A stretch of DNA of 43,912 nucleotides, taken from positions 1-43,912 of the forward strand of contig NZ_JANUXN010000026.1 in NCBI RefSeq assembly GCF_025699485.1, written 5' to 3'. This DNA is from Thauera carbonicopians. Its GTDB lineage: Bacteria > Pseudomonadota > Gammaproteobacteria > Burkholderiales > Rhodocyclaceae. Below, piece after piece: positions 17,025-31,458 of the stretch (position 1 is its first letter; each line of letters opens with the position of its first letter). The translations under genes and the position numbers were made by a program. The notes under the pieces were generated by a model. That model saw only the letters and a list, made by a program, of their open reading frames with translations, was not told the origin of the DNA and did not search any database.

Positions 17025-18467
17025 ATGACGCAGGAAGAGGAACTCCATCCCGACGACGTCCAGCAGCACCTGCGCGAAGTGCAGGAGTTGCTCGCACGCC
17101 AGAAAGTCGTCGAGGACCTCGTCCACCGCCAGGACATGCCGCGCCACGAACTGGTCGAGACGCTGGTGCACAAGCAGCACGAAGCGGGGCTGCGGGCCAA
17201 GCTGGACGAACTGCACAACGCCGACATCGGCTACATCCTCGAGTCGCTGCCGCTGGAGGAGCGCCTCTACGTCTGGGACCTGGTCAAGGCCGAGCGCGAC
17301 GGCGAGATCCTGCTCGAAGTCTCGGACGCGGTGCGCGAATCGCTGATCGAGACGATGGCGCCGGAAGAGCTGAAGGCCGCCGCCGAATCGCTCGACGCCG
17401 ACGAGCTCGCCGACCTCGCGCCCGACCTGCCGCCCGAAGTCATCCAGGACGTCTTCCAGTCGCTCGACACCGAAGGCCGCGAGCAGCTGCGCACCGCGAT
17501 GTCCTATCCCGAGGACTCGGTCGGCGCGCTGATGGACTTCGACATGGTGACGGTGCGCGAGGACGTCACCCTCGAAGTCGTGCTGCGCTACCTGCGCCGC
17601 TTCGACGACCTGCCCGACCACACCGACAAGCTCTTCGTCGTCGACCGCGAAGACCATCTGAAGGGCATCCTGACCCTCGAAACCCTGCTGATCAGCGACC
17701 CCGAGCGGGAAGTCGCCGAAGTGATGCGCTCGGAAACGGTGATCAGCTTCACCCCCGAGGACGAGGCCGACGACGCCGCGCAGGCCTTCGAGCGCTACGA
17801 CCTGGTGTCCGCACCGGTCGTCGATGGCGACAAGCGCGTGATCGGCCGCCTGACCGTGGCCGACGTGGTCGACTACATCCGCGAGGAATCGGAAGCCGAA
17901 ATTCTGAGCAACGCCGGCCTGCGCGAGGAAGAGGACATCTTCGCCTCGGTGTGGGATTCGGTGAAGAACCGCTGGGCCTGGCTGGCGATCAACCTGGTCA
18001 CGGCCTTCGTTGCTTCGCGCGTGATCGGCCTGTTCGAGGACTCGATCGAGAAGCTGGTGGCATTGGCGACGCTGATGCCGATCGTCGCCGGCATCGGCGG
18101 CAATTCGGGCAACCAGACGACGACAATGATCGTGCGCGCGATCGCGATGGGCCAGGTCGAGCAATCCGCGATGCAGCGCCTGCTGCGCAAGGAGCTCGGC
18201 GTGGCGCTGATCAACGGCGTGGTCTGGGGCGGGCTGCTGGGCGGGCTGGCATGGTGGCTGTACGACAGCGCCTCGCTGGGCCTGGTGATGACCGGCGCGA
18301 CGACGCTGAATCTCTTGCTGGCCGCCAGCGCCGGCGTGATCATTCCGATGCTGCGCCAGCGCCTCGGCGCCGACCCCGCGATCGGCGGCTCGGTGATGAT
18401 CACCGCGCTCACCGATTCGGGCGGCTTCTTCATCTTCCTCGGCCTGGCGACGCTGTTCCTGCTCTGA
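17025..18467 (+). CDS. mgtE: Magnesium transporter MgtE
   Basis: MgtE is a dimeric Mg2+ channel gated by intracellular Mg2+. The 480-residue product has the cytosolic N domain (about residues 25-145), made of short helical repeats such as ADELADLAPDLPPEV. Two CBS domains follow (about 150-275; MSYPEDSVGALMDFDMVTV and RYDLVSAPVVDGDKRVIGRL). Then come a connecting helix and five membrane segments (about 300-480) with the signature GIGGNSGNQTTTMIVRAIA. A possible weak promoter lies upstream (TAGAAT at 16986, no good -35). I see no M-box-like leader. The ribosome binding site ahead of the ATG at 17025 is weak. Confidence 0.95.
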   Translation: MTQEEELHPDDVQQHLREVQELLARQKVVEDLVHRQDMPRHELVETLVHKQHEAGLRAKLDELHNADIGYILESLPLEERLYVWDLVKAERDGEILLEVSDAVRESLIETMAPEELKAAAESLDADELADLAPDLPPEVIQDVFQSLDTEGREQLRTAMSYPEDSVGALMDFDMVTVREDVTLEVVLRYLRRFDDLPDHTDKLFVVDREDHLKGILTLETLLISDPEREVAEVMRSETVISFTPEDEADDAAQAFERYDLVSAPVVDGDKRVIGRLTVADVVDYIREESEAEILSNAGLREEEDIFASVWDSVKNRWAWLAINLVTAFVASRVIGLFEDSIEKLVALATLMPIVAGIGGNSGNQTTTMIVRAIAMGQVEQSAMQRLLRKELGVALINGVVWGGLLGGLAWWLYDSASLGLVMTGATTLNLLLAASAGVIIPMLRQRLGADPAIGGSVMITALTDSGGFFIFLGLATLFLL

Positions 18468-18554
18468 GCGGCCATGCCCGCCAGGGCAGCCGCCTCATCG
18501 AAGGCACCCCTGCGGGGCATGTGCCGCCCGCAGCAAACAGGAGCTCGACCCACC

Positions 18555-18971
18555 ATGAACGACGACCCGAATCCTGCCGGCCTCCACCGCCTGATCACCG
18601 GGCAGATGGCGGACGCCCTGATCTATGCCGACCGCAACGGCATCATCCGTGTCTGGAACAGCGCCGCCGAGGCGCTGTTCGGCTTTCCGGCCGCCACTGC
18701 CATCGGCCAGAGCCTGGACCTGATCATCCCGGAACGGCTGCGTGCGGCGCACTGGTCCGGCTACGACCGCGCGCTGGCGACCGGCACCACCCGCCTCGGC
18801 CGCCGCGCGATGCTGACCCGCGCGCAGAACCAGGCAGGTCAAACGATCTATGTGGAAATGAGTTTCGCCGTCGTCGCCGACCCGGCCACCGGCGTGCTCG
18901 GCTCGGTGGCGGTGGCCCGCGACGGCACCGTCCGCCGTGAACTGGAACTCGCCCGGCGCGCGGCGTCCTAA
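18555..18971 (+). CDS. Stand-alone PAS domain protein
   Basis: The 138-residue product is essentially one PAS domain: [26 protein letters not shown] (first strands and helix, about residues 19-44), [14 protein letters not shown], and [13 protein letters not shown] with [13 protein letters not shown] as the last strands. PAS domains bind haem, flavin or small ligands, but the cofactor is not evident; no photoreceptor Cys motif (GRNCRFLQ) is present. With no output domain it must act through a partner or be a sensor fragment. AGGAG precedes the ATG at 18555. Its stop overlaps the stop of the convergent hemL by 4 bp. Confidence 0.85.
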   Translation: MNDDPNPAGLHRLITGQMADALIYADRNGIIRVWNSAAEALFGFPAATAIGQSLDLIIPERLRAAHWSGYDRALATGTTRLGRRAMLTRAQNQAGQTIYVEMSFAVVADPATGVLGSVAVARDGTVRRELELARRAAS

Positions 18972-20251
18972 GCCAGCGCCGCGAACACCTCGCGCGCCGT
19001 CGTCACCGTCGCGTCGATCTCGGCCTCGCCGTGCGCGGCCGAGACGAAGCCCGCCTCGAAGGCCGACGGCGCGAAATAGTGGCCGGCGTCCAGCATGGCG
19101 TGGAAGAAGCAGCTGAAGCGATCCTTGTCCGCCGTCATCACTTCGGCGAACGAGGCCGGCACCTTGTCGGCGAAATACAGGCCGAACATGCCGCCGACGG
19201 AATCGGCGCTGAACGTCACGCCAGCCGCCCGCGCCGCAGCGCTCAAGCCATCGACCAGCCGCTTCGCGCTGGCCGTCAGACCCTCGTAGAAACCCGGCTC
19301 GCGCGTCAGCTTCAGCGACACCAGGCCCGCCGCCACCGCCACCGGGCTGCCCGACAGCGTGCCGGCCTGATACACGGCGCCGAGCGGCGCGATCTTTTCC
19401 ATGATGTCGCGGCGGCCGCCGAAAGCGCCCACCGGCATGCCGCCGCCGATGACCTTGCCCAGCGTGGTCAGGTCCGGCGTGATGCCGTACAGGCCTTGCA
19501 CACCCTGCGGGCCGACGCGGAAGCCGGTCATGACCTCGTCGAAGATCAGCACCGCGCCGTACTGCGTGCACAGGCTGCGCAGGCCTTCGAGGAAGCCGGG
19601 GCGGGGCTTGATCAGGTTCATGTTGCCGGCGACCGGCTCGACGATGATCGCGGCGATCTCGTCGCCGCGGGCCTTGAACACCTCTTCGACCTGCTGCAGG
19701 TCGTTGAAGTCGAGAACGATGGTGTGCTTGGCGAAATCGGCCGGCACGCCGCCCGAGGACGGGTTGCCGAAGGTCAGCAGGCCGGAGCCGGCCTTCACCA
19801 GCAGGCTGTCGGCGTGGCCGTGGTAGCAGCCTTCGAACTTGATGATGGCGTCACGGCCGGTGAAGCCGCGGGCAAGGCGGATCGCGCTCATCGTCGCCTC
19901 GGTGCCGGAGCTGACCAGGCGCACCATGTCGACCGACGGCAGCAGCGCGCAGATCAGCTCGGCCATCTCGATCTCGGCTTCGGTCGGAGCGCCGAAGGAC
20001 AGGCCTTTCAGCGCCGCCTCGCGCACCGCCTCGACGATCGCCGGGTGGGCGTGGCCGGCGATCGCCGGCCCCCAGGAGCCGACGTAGTCGATGTAGGCCT
20101 TGCCGTCGGCATCCCACACCCGTGCGCCCTCCGCCCGTTCGAGGAAGCGCGGCGTGCCGCCGACCGAACGGAAAGCACGGACCGGCGAATTGACGCCGCC
20201 GGGAATGGTCTGCTGGGCACGCTGGAAGAGGGTTTCGTTACGGCTGGCCAT
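18968..20251 (-). CDS. hemL: Glutamate-1-semialdehyde 2,1-aminomutase
   Basis: HemL is the PLP enzyme that makes 5-aminolevulinate from glutamate-1-semialdehyde, the C5 route to haem. The 427-residue product has the expected length. It contains [70 protein letters not shown] and [16 protein letters not shown], whose Lys binds PLP. The ATG at 20251 opens directly on the family start. It is transcribed leftwards from its own candidate promoter (20287-20316) and ends convergently with the PAS gene, sharing 4 bp at the stops. Confidence 0.97.
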   Translation of the reverse strand: MASRNETLFQRAQQTIPGGVNSPVRAFRSVGGTPRFLERAEGARVWDADGKAYIDYVGSWGPAIAGHAHPAIVEAVREAALKGLSFGAPTEAEIEMAELICALLPSVDMVRLVSSGTEATMSAIRLARGFTGRDAIIKFEGCYHGHADSLLVKAGSGLLTFGNPSSGGVPADFAKHTIVLDFNDLQQVEEVFKARGDEIAAIIVEPVAGNMNLIKPRPGFLEGLRSLCTQYGAVLIFDEVMTGFRVGPQGVQGLYGITPDLTTLGKVIGGGMPVGAFGGRRDIMEKIAPLGAVYQAGTLSGSPVAVAAGLVSLKLTREPGFYEGLTASAKRLVDGLSAAARAAGVTFSADSVGGMFGLYFADKVPASFAEVMTADKDRFSCFFHAMLDAGHYFAPSAFEAGFVSAAHGEAEIDATVTTAREVFAALA

Positions 20252-20286
20252 GGGGTCTTCGTCCTCGGCTGGATTCCAAAGGCGGC

Positions 20287-20316
20287 ATTATCGTCCCCGC
20301 TGCCGCGCAGGGTCCA
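20287..20316 (-). promoter_or_regulatory. Candidate hemL promoter
   Basis: On the minus strand, TGGACC (20311-20316) and GATAAT (20287-20292) are 18 bases apart, 36 bases ahead of the hemL ATG. The -10 is followed by GCCGCC, the same type of GC-rich discriminator seen at several other promoters in this window. Confidence 0.4.
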
Positions 20317-20374
20317 GCATCGGGATCAAGGCAGATCCGGCTTGCTTCGATACCGCGGCTGCCGTTGACGCAAC

Positions 20375-21019
20375 TCAAGCCCGCCCCGTTTCCCCCTGGA
20401 ACAGGACCCGGTAGGCTGCGGCGCGGACCGCCGGATCGGGCGCCGCGAACACGTCGCCGATCACCGCGATCAGGTCCGCGCCGGCGGCGACCACTTCGGC
20501 GGCGTTGTCCAGCGTGATGCCGCCGATCGCCGCCACCGGCAAACCCAACTCCGCCTTCGCCTGGCCGAGCAGCGCGAACGGCGCGGGCGGCGCGGAAGGC
20601 TTGGTGGAGGACGGGAACATGGCACCGAAGGCGACGTAATCCACGCCGGCGGCGGCACCGGCGCGGGCGCGCGCCAGGTCGGCGTAGCAGGTCACGCCCA
20701 GGATGCAGTCGCTGCCGAGCGCCCGCCGAGCGGCGGCGGGATCGCCGTCGTCGCGGCCGAGATGGACGCCGTCGGCACCGACTTCGAGCGCCAGCGCGAG
20801 ATCGTCGTTGATGATCAGCGGCACGCCCGCCGCACGGCACAGCTCCCGCAGCGCCGCGGCCTGCGTGCGCCGTTGCGCCGCTCCAGCGAGCTTGTTGCGG
20901 TATTGCAGCAGCGCCGGCCGGCCGGCCAGCACCTGCGCGGTCAGGGCGACGAGCCGTTCGTCGTCGGTTTCGTCGGGCGTCACCGCATACAGGCCGCGCA
21001 AGGCCATGCTCTCACTCAT
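20375..21019 (-). CDS. thiE: Thiamine-phosphate synthase
   Basis: ThiE joins HMP pyrophosphate and the thiazole phosphate to form thiamine monophosphate. The 214-residue TIM-barrel product has RGLYAVTPDETDDERL, LLQYRNKLAG, LIINDDLALALEVGADGVHLGRDD (with the pyrophosphate/Mg site), YVAFGAMFPSSTKPSAP and VAAIGGITLDNA. The frame is open upstream through thiD, but the ATG at 21019 overlaps the thiD stop in the sequence ATGAGTGA, typical of translational coupling. A second ATG at 21007 is possible. I see no TPP riboswitch ahead of the thiDE pair. Confidence 0.95.
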   Translation of the reverse strand: MSESMALRGLYAVTPDETDDERLVALTAQVLAGRPALLQYRNKLAGAAQRRTQAAALRELCRAAGVPLIINDDLALALEVGADGVHLGRDDGDPAAARRALGSDCILGVTCYADLARARAGAAAGVDYVAFGAMFPSSTKPSAPPAPFALLGQAKAELGLPVAAIGGITLDNAAEVVAAGADLIAVIGDVFAAPDPAVRAAAYRVLFQGETGRA

Positions 21020-21869
21020 CGTCCTCTCCATCGTTGCCGCTCTTGCCGCGCGCCCAGAAGAAACGGTCGGGCAGCGCCCGTCCCATGCCGGCCCGGTAGG
21101 CATGGCGCAGCGCCTGCTGGGTGAACTCCTGCGCTTCGCGCACCGCCTCGGGCAAGGCCATGCCGTGCGCCAGCGCCGCCGCGGCGGCGGCGGCCAGCGT
21201 GGTGCCGGCACCGAGGAAGCGCCCGCCGAGACGCGGCCAGACGTCGGTGCGCAAAGTGCCTTCCTGCCCGACCAGGCGATTGACGACCTCGGGCGCCTGC
21301 TCGCCGCCGCCGGTCAGCAGGATGTACTCGGTGCCGCAGTCGAGCACCCGTTCGATGGCATCGTCGAGCCCCGGCAGTTCGTCGCCGTCGTCGCCGCCAC
21401 CGGCCACGCCGGCCAGGCGGCACAGTTCGTGCCGGCCGACCACCAGCAGCGTGGTCTGCGGCAGCACCAGGTCGGCCAGCGCCGCAGCCATCTCGTCACC
21501 GGCCTCGCCCAGGTCGCCGGCGGCATACAGCGCCGGCTCGACGACCAGTGGCAGGCCGGGGTAGTCGGACAGCAGCTCGGCGATGGCGAGGGCATTGTCG
21601 ACGCTGCCGCAGAAACCGAGCTTGAAACCTTCGACCGGGATGTCCTCGAGCACCGCGCGCGCCTGCGCGACGACGATCTCGACATCCTGCGGCCATATTT
21701 CGTCGGCGCTGCGCGTGTCGCGCAGCAGCGCCGCAGTCTGCACCGGCAGGGGGTGGCAGCCCATGCTCGAAAGGGTCAGCACGTCGGCCGCGAGGCCACT
21801 GCCGGCCGTCGCATCTCCCGCGCCGAAGCACAGCACGGCCGGCGGCAAGTCCGGAATTTCAATCGGCAT
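21012..21869 (-). CDS. thiD: ThiD-like hydroxymethylpyrimidine (phosphate) kinase, variant active site
   Basis: ThiD phosphorylates HMP and HMP-P in thiamine synthesis. The 285-residue ribokinase-fold product has the N-terminal block CFGAGDATAGSGLAADVLTLSSMG, where classical ThiD has SGSDPSGGAGIQAD, and PVQTA, YILLTGGGE, RFLGAGTTLAAAAAAALAHG and a C-terminal helix. In the classical enzyme the anion-hole motif is GTGCT with a catalytic Cys. Here it is G220-A-G-T-T, so Thr replaces Cys at 223. It is paired with thiE by an 8-base stop/start overlap, which supports thiamine synthesis. ATG 21869 is preferred; GTG 21887 is in frame but has no ribosome binding site. A -10-like TAAAAT lies at 21923-21928 on the minus strand. 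Confidence 0.88.
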   Translation of the reverse strand: MPIEIPDLPPAVLCFGAGDATAGSGLAADVLTLSSMGCHPLPVQTAALLRDTRSADEIWPQDVEIVVAQARAVLEDIPVEGFKLGFCGSVDNALAIAELLSDYPGLPLVVEPALYAAGDLGEAGDEMAAALADLVLPQTTLLVVGRHELCRLAGVAGGGDDGDELPGLDDAIERVLDCGTEYILLTGGGEQAPEVVNRLVGQEGTLRTDVWPRLGGRFLGAGTTLAAAAAAALAHGMALPEAVREAQEFTQQALRHAYRAGMGRALPDRFFWARGKSGNDGEDDE

Positions 21870-21954
21870 GGGTGAGAAGTCCGCCACGGAGGCGGCATTT
21901 GGAATGGGTTAAGATGCGCCTGATTTTACCCTTTGCCCCCATCTGGGTCGAACC

Positions 21955-22146
21955 ATGGCCGACACTGCTCCCGACACCTCGTACAAGACCTGGATGTGCC
22001 GGATCTGCGGCTTCATCTACGACGAAGCCGCCGGTCTGCCGGACGAAGGCATCCCGCCCGGCACCCGCTGGGAGGACATCCCGGCCGACTGGACCTGTCC
22101 CGACTGCCAGGCCGGCAAGGACGATTTCGAACTGGTCGAGATCTGA
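21955..22146 (+). CDS. Rubredoxin
   Basis: The 63-residue product is a classical rubredoxin that carries one iron on four cysteines: [15 protein letters not shown] (CxxC) and [14 protein letters not shown] (CPxC). The aromatic core residues are in place. An extended N-terminal tail of about 12 residues precedes the domain. It would act as a one-electron carrier in the cytoplasm, for example to an alkane hydroxylase, rubrerythrin or superoxide reductase; no such partner lies in the window. It is divergent from thiD and 42 bases upstream of pilG. Rubredoxin next to pilG is also common in pseudomonads. Confidence 0.96.
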   Translation: MADTAPDTSYKTWMCRICGFIYDEAAGLPDEGIPPGTRWEDIPADWTCPDCQAGKDDFELVEI

Positions 22147-22188
22147 GTCCCGGCCCCTCGGCACGATGAACAACCAAGGATGACTTGA

Positions 22189-22578
22189 ATGGACATTGCC
22201 GGACTGAAGGTCATGGTCATCGACGACAGCAACACCATCCGCCGCAGCGCCGAAATCTTCCTCGGCCAGGCCGGATGCGAAGTCCTGCTCGCCGAAGACG
22301 GCTTCGACGCCCTGGCCAAGATCACCGACCACAAGCCCGACGTGATCTTCGTCGACATCATGATGCCCCGGCTGGACGGCTACCAGACCTGTGCGCTGAT
22401 CAAGAAGAACGCGCGCTTGACCGCCACCCCGGTGATCATGCTGTCGTCCCGCGACGGCCTGTTCGACCGCGCCCGCGGCCGCATGGTGGGCTCGGACGAA
22501 TACCTCACCAAGCCTTTCACCAAGGACAGCCTGCTCAAGGCCGTCTCGACCCACGCCCGTCGCGATACGACGCGCTGA
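22189..22578 (+). CDS. pilG: Twitching motility response regulator PilG
   Basis: PilG is a single-domain CheY-like regulator of the Pil-Chp system that promotes type IV pilus extension. The 129-residue product has the acidic pair in VMVIDDSNTIRRSAE, the phosphoacceptor Asp in IFVDIMMPRLDGYQTC (about residue 50), Ser in MLSSRDG and Lys in TKPFTKDSLL. It opens the pilGHIJ-chpA cluster and is followed 24 bases later by pilH. GGATGACTTGA precedes the ATG. Family assignment rests on gene order plus the typical PilG sequence GSDEYLTKPF. Confidence 0.94.
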   Translation: MDIAGLKVMVIDDSNTIRRSAEIFLGQAGCEVLLAEDGFDALAKITDHKPDVIFVDIMMPRLDGYQTCALIKKNARLTATPVIMLSSRDGLFDRARGRMVGSDEYLTKPFTKDSLLKAVSTHARRDTTR

Positions 22579-22602
22579 ATCCCTTTCCGCAGGACTTCGA
22601 CA

Positions 22603-22968
22603 ATGCCGATCAGCACGATTCTCGTGGTGGACGACTCCCCCACCGAACGCCTGGCCCTGCAGGAGCTGCTGTCCCGCGAGGGCTACAAGGTCCTGACCGC
22701 CGAATCCGGCGAGCAGGCGGTGGAGCGCAGCAAGGCCGACAAGCCCGATCTGATCCTGATGGACGTCGTCATGCCCGGCATGAACGGCTACCAGGCCACC
22801 CGCACGATCTCGCGCCACGAGAGCACGCGCAGCATCCCGATCATCCTGTGCACCAGCAAGGGCCAGGAGACCGACAAGATCTGGGGCATGCGCCAGGGCG
22901 CCCTGGCCTACCTGGTCAAGCCGGTCGACCACGACGAACTGCTCGCCCGCATCCGGGCCATCGGCTGA
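22603..22968 (+). CDS. pilH: Twitching motility response regulator PilH
   Basis: PilH is the second CheY-like regulator of Pil-Chp, counteracting PilG and favouring pilus retraction or acting as a phosphate sink. The 121-residue product has LVVDDSPTERLALQ, the phosphoacceptor Asp in LILMDVVMPGMNGYQATR (about residue 52), LCTSKGQETD and LVKPVDHDELLARI. It has no output domain. It lies between pilG and pilI with short gaps, so the five genes are one transcription unit. Confidence 0.94.
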   Translation: MPISTILVVDDSPTERLALQELLSREGYKVLTAESGEQAVERSKADKPDLILMDVVMPGMNGYQATRTISRHESTRSIPIILCTSKGQETDKIWGMRQGALAYLVKPVDHDELLARIRAIG

Positions 22969-22975
22969 GGCGGCC

Positions 22976-23485
22976 ATGGCCAGACGCAGCAGCCTGCGCG
23001 AATTCCAGGAACGCCTCGCCCGCCGCCTGGCCGAGGCCCGCACGGCCGACCGCCGCGGCCTGCTCGGCTTCCAGGCGGGCAGCGAGAACTGGCTGATCGA
23101 CCTCGCCGAAGCCGGCGAGATCCTGCCGCCACCGCCGCTGGCCGCGGTGCCGCTGACGCAGCCCTGGTACCGCGGCCTGGCCAATGTGCGCGGCACGCTG
23201 TACGGCGTCGTGGACCTGGCCTGCTTCCACGGCCAGGCGCCGACACCGGCCGGCGGGCGCTCGCGCCTGCTGCTGGCGGGCACCCGGCTCGGCATCCACT
23301 GCGCACTGCTGGTGACGGCGTCCGCCGGCCTGCGCAGCGCGGACGATTTCGAAGCCGATCCCGGCGGCGACACACGCCCCTGGGTCGGCAAGCGCCTGCG
23401 CGACGCCCAGGGCCACCCCTGGCTGCAGCTCGACGCCGCCAGGCTGCTGGCGGCCCCCCGCTTCCTGGACGCCTCGTTCGAATGA
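22976..23485 (+). CDS. pilI: CheW-like adaptor PilI
   Basis: PilI is the CheW-domain adaptor coupling the PilJ receptor to the ChpA kinase. The 169-residue product has the CheW fold signatures [22 protein letters not shown], the loop [21 protein letters not shown] and FLDASF at the end. The start context GAGGCGGCC before ATG 22976 is good, 7 bases after pilH. A gap of 58 bases to pilJ contains no obvious promoter. Confidence 0.92.
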   Translation: MARRSSLREFQERLARRLAEARTADRRGLLGFQAGSENWLIDLAEAGEILPPPPLAAVPLTQPWYRGLANVRGTLYGVVDLACFHGQAPTPAGGRSRLLLAGTRLGIHCALLVTASAGLRSADDFEADPGGDTRPWVGKRLRDAQGHPWLQLDAARLLAAPRFLDASFE

Positions 23486-23543
23486 ATCCTCCGGCCTTCC
23501 GCCCGACTCCCGCTTACCCCACGCACATGGTGGAGCACGCAAC

Positions 23544-25634
23544 ATGGCATTGAAACTCTTCGGCAAGAAAACGGCCTCCGCCGACAACGACAGCGCGACC
23601 ATCATGGAGTCGCCGCCGGTCCGCAAGGCGGAGCCGCCGCCGGCCGGCACGACGGGGATGCGCAACTACGGCATCCTGTTCGGCATCTTCGCCCTCGCCA
23701 CCGCCGGCCTGGTGGTCTTCCAGCAGCGGGAATCGGCCAACGCCACGCTGCAGATCAGCGCCTCGAGCGAAATCCAGATGCTGTCGCAGCGTATCGCCAA
23801 GTCGGCCCAGCTCGCGCTGCGCGGCGACAACGCCGCCTTCGCCGAACTCGGCAGCAGCCGCGACCGCTTCGCCACGCTGCTGCAGGCGCTCGAACAGGGC
23901 GGCGCTGTGGACGCCTCCAGCATTCCGCCGGTGACGGCCTCGCTCCGGCCGCAGGTCGAAGCGCTGAGCACCGCCTGGCAGGGCACCGAGCGCAACGCCG
24001 CCCAGTTGCTGTCGCAGCGCCAGAGCCTGATCGCGCTCGGCAGCGCCGTCGCCACCATCACCCGGGACGACGCCGCGCTGCTGGAGCAGAGCGAAAGGAT
24101 CGCCCGCCAGCTCGGCGCCGACGGCGCCGCGGCAGGCCCGGCAGGCCCGGCCGGCCGCAGCATGATGCTGAGCCAGCGCATCGCCAAGAACGCCAACGCC
24201 CTGCTGGTGGGCGACAGCATCGAGCCGGAAGTCGCCTTCGTCCTCGGCCGCGACATCGAAACCCTGCGCAGCGAGATCGACGCGCTCACGCAGATCGCCG
24301 GCGACAGCGAACTGCGCGACAGCGTCGCCGCGCTCGCCGCCGCGGCCACGCCCACGTTCGAAGCCGCCGGCGAGATCCTCGGCAACATCCAGAAATCCGT
24401 CCAGGCCAAGCAGGCCGGCAGCCGCATCTTCGGCGACTCGGTGCCGCTGCTCGCGCGCAGCACCGAACTGACCGAGGGCCTCAAGCAGGCCCACGGCGGC
24501 CTCGGCCTGCTCCACGCCCTGATCGCCGCCAGCGCGCTCGCCAGCGTGCTGGCCCTGCTGGCGATGGCCCGCGCCTACCGCAGCGACATGGCCCGGCGCC
24601 GCGCCGCCGCCGAGCAGCAGCGCCAGGACGCCGAGAATGAGCGCAACCTCACCCAGCAGGCCATCCTGCGGCTGATGAACGAAATGGGCGACCTTGCCGA
24701 CGGCGACCTCACCGTACGCGCCACCGTCACCGAGGACATCACCGGCGCCATCGCCGACTCGGTCAACTACACCGTCGAAGAGCTGTCGGTGCTGGTCGGC
24801 CGCATCAACGACGCCGCCACCCGCGTGACCACCGCCACCGAAGCCGCACAGCGCACCTCGCGCGAACTGCTCGACGCCACCGAACGCCAGTCGCGCGAAA
24901 TCGAGGAAGCGGGCGCCACGGTGCAGCGCATGGCGCAATCGATGACCGACTCGTCCGAACGCGCACTGCAGTCCGCGCAGGTGGCGAGGCGCTCGCTGGA
25001 CGCCGCGCGCAAGGGCGCGAATGCGGTGGAGAACACCATCCGCGGCATGAACGGCATCCGCGGCCAGATCCAGGAGACCTCGAAGCGCATCAAGCGCCTG
25101 GGCGAATCCTCGCAGGAGATCGGCGAAATCGTCGAGCTGATCTCGGACATCACCGAGCAGACCAACGTGCTCGCGCTCAACGCCGCCATCCAGGCCGCCT
25201 CGGCCGGCGAGGCGGGCCGGGGCTTCACCGTCGTCGCAGAAGAAGTGCAGCGCCTGGCCGAGCGCTCGGCGGAAGCGACCAAGCAGATCGCCGCGATCGT
25301 CAAGACCATCCAGACCGACACCCAGGACGCGGTAGGCGCGATGGAGAACGCCACCCGCGACGTCGTCGCCGGCACCCAGCTGTCCGACGCCGCCGGCCAG
25401 GCGCTGTCCGAGATCGACCAGGTCTCGCTCGAAGCCGCCCGCCTGATCGAACGCATCTCGACCGACACCCAGGAACAGGCCGCCACCGCCAGCCGCGTCG
25501 CCGAGACGATGAAGAACATCCTCACCGTCACCGAGCAGACCACCTTCGGCACCCAGCAGACCGCGGTGTCGATCGGCCAGCTCGCCGACCTCGCCGTCGA
25601 ACTGAAGGGTTCGGTCTCGGGCTTCAAGGTCTGA
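23544..25634 (+). CDS. pilJ: Pil-Chp chemoreceptor PilJ
   Basis: PilJ is the methyl-accepting receptor of the twitching chemosensory system. It sits in the inner membrane and is thought to sense pilin tension or other surface cues. The 696-residue product has a cytosolic start, a first membrane helix (about residues 40-60) and a periplasmic region with two PilJ-N modules. Each module is marked by the same motif, MLSQRIAK, at residues 79-86 and 208-215. A second helix (about 318-342), a HAMP-like region and the cytoplasmic MCP domain follow, with the tip [20 protein letters not shown] and [31 protein letters not shown]-type stretch lies just before the second module. Confidence 0.94.
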   Translation: MALKLFGKKTASADNDSATIMESPPVRKAEPPPAGTTGMRNYGILFGIFALATAGLVVFQQRESANATLQISASSEIQMLSQRIAKSAQLALRGDNAAFAELGSSRDRFATLLQALEQGGAVDASSIPPVTASLRPQVEALSTAWQGTERNAAQLLSQRQSLIALGSAVATITRDDAALLEQSERIARQLGADGAAAGPAGPAGRSMMLSQRIAKNANALLVGDSIEPEVAFVLGRDIETLRSEIDALTQIAGDSELRDSVAALAAAATPTFEAAGEILGNIQKSVQAKQAGSRIFGDSVPLLARSTELTEGLKQAHGGLGLLHALIAASALASVLALLAMARAYRSDMARRRAAAEQQRQDAENERNLTQQAILRLMNEMGDLADGDLTVRATVTEDITGAIADSVNYTVEELSVLVGRINDAATRVTTATEAAQRTSRELLDATERQSREIEEAGATVQRMAQSMTDSSERALQSAQVARRSLDAARKGANAVENTIRGMNGIRGQIQETSKRIKRLGESSQEIGEIVELISDITEQTNVLALNAAIQAASAGEAGRGFTVVAEEVQRLAERSAEATKQIAAIVKTIQTDTQDAVGAMENATRDVVAGTQLSDAAGQALSEIDQVSLEAARLIERISTDTQEQAATASRVAETMKNILTVTEQTTFGTQQTAVSIGQLADLAVELKGSVSGFKV

Positions 25635-25655
25635 ACCCCGCGCGGAACACCAGCC

Positions 25656-31247
<5,592 letters not shown>

Positions 31248-31257
31248 GCTTTCATGC

Positions 31258-31284
31258 GCTCCGCCCGGCGACGCCGGGCGGAGC
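31258..31284 (+). terminator. Strong hairpin after chpA
   Basis: A perfect 12-bp inverted repeat, GCTCCGCCCGGC and GCCGGGCGGAGC, with a 3-base GAC loop starts 11 bases after the chpA stop. It lacks a T-run on either strand, so it is either an atypical terminator or an RNA 3'-end stabiliser. It marks the end of the pil-chp unit. Confidence 0.55.
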
Positions 31285-31326
31285 ATGCCGCCATCCCCAC
31301 GACATTCCCTGCCGCGCCCGAAGGAT

Positions 31327-31358
31327 CGTGAAGCGAATTCACGAGGACCTGCTATTCT
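31327..31358 (+). promoter_or_regulatory. Dyad operator and candidate -10 ahead of the hydrolase-CHAT gene
   Basis: CGTGAA and TTCACG (31327-31332 and 31338-31343) form a perfect 6-bp inverted repeat around 5 bases. TATTCT, a possible -10, follows at 31353-31358, placing the dyad over the -35 region. This would suit a repressor or activator site, but no regulator is identified and the ATG is 100 bases further on. The 211-base gap has no gene. Confidence 0.35.
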
Positions 31359-31458
31359 CGAATCGGGTGGCGCTCGATGAACACCGTCATGCGGCGTGCC
31401 CCACGTTCGCACCTGTCTCCGGGTAGCGCTCTCCTCCCCACCACGAGGATTTTCCATC

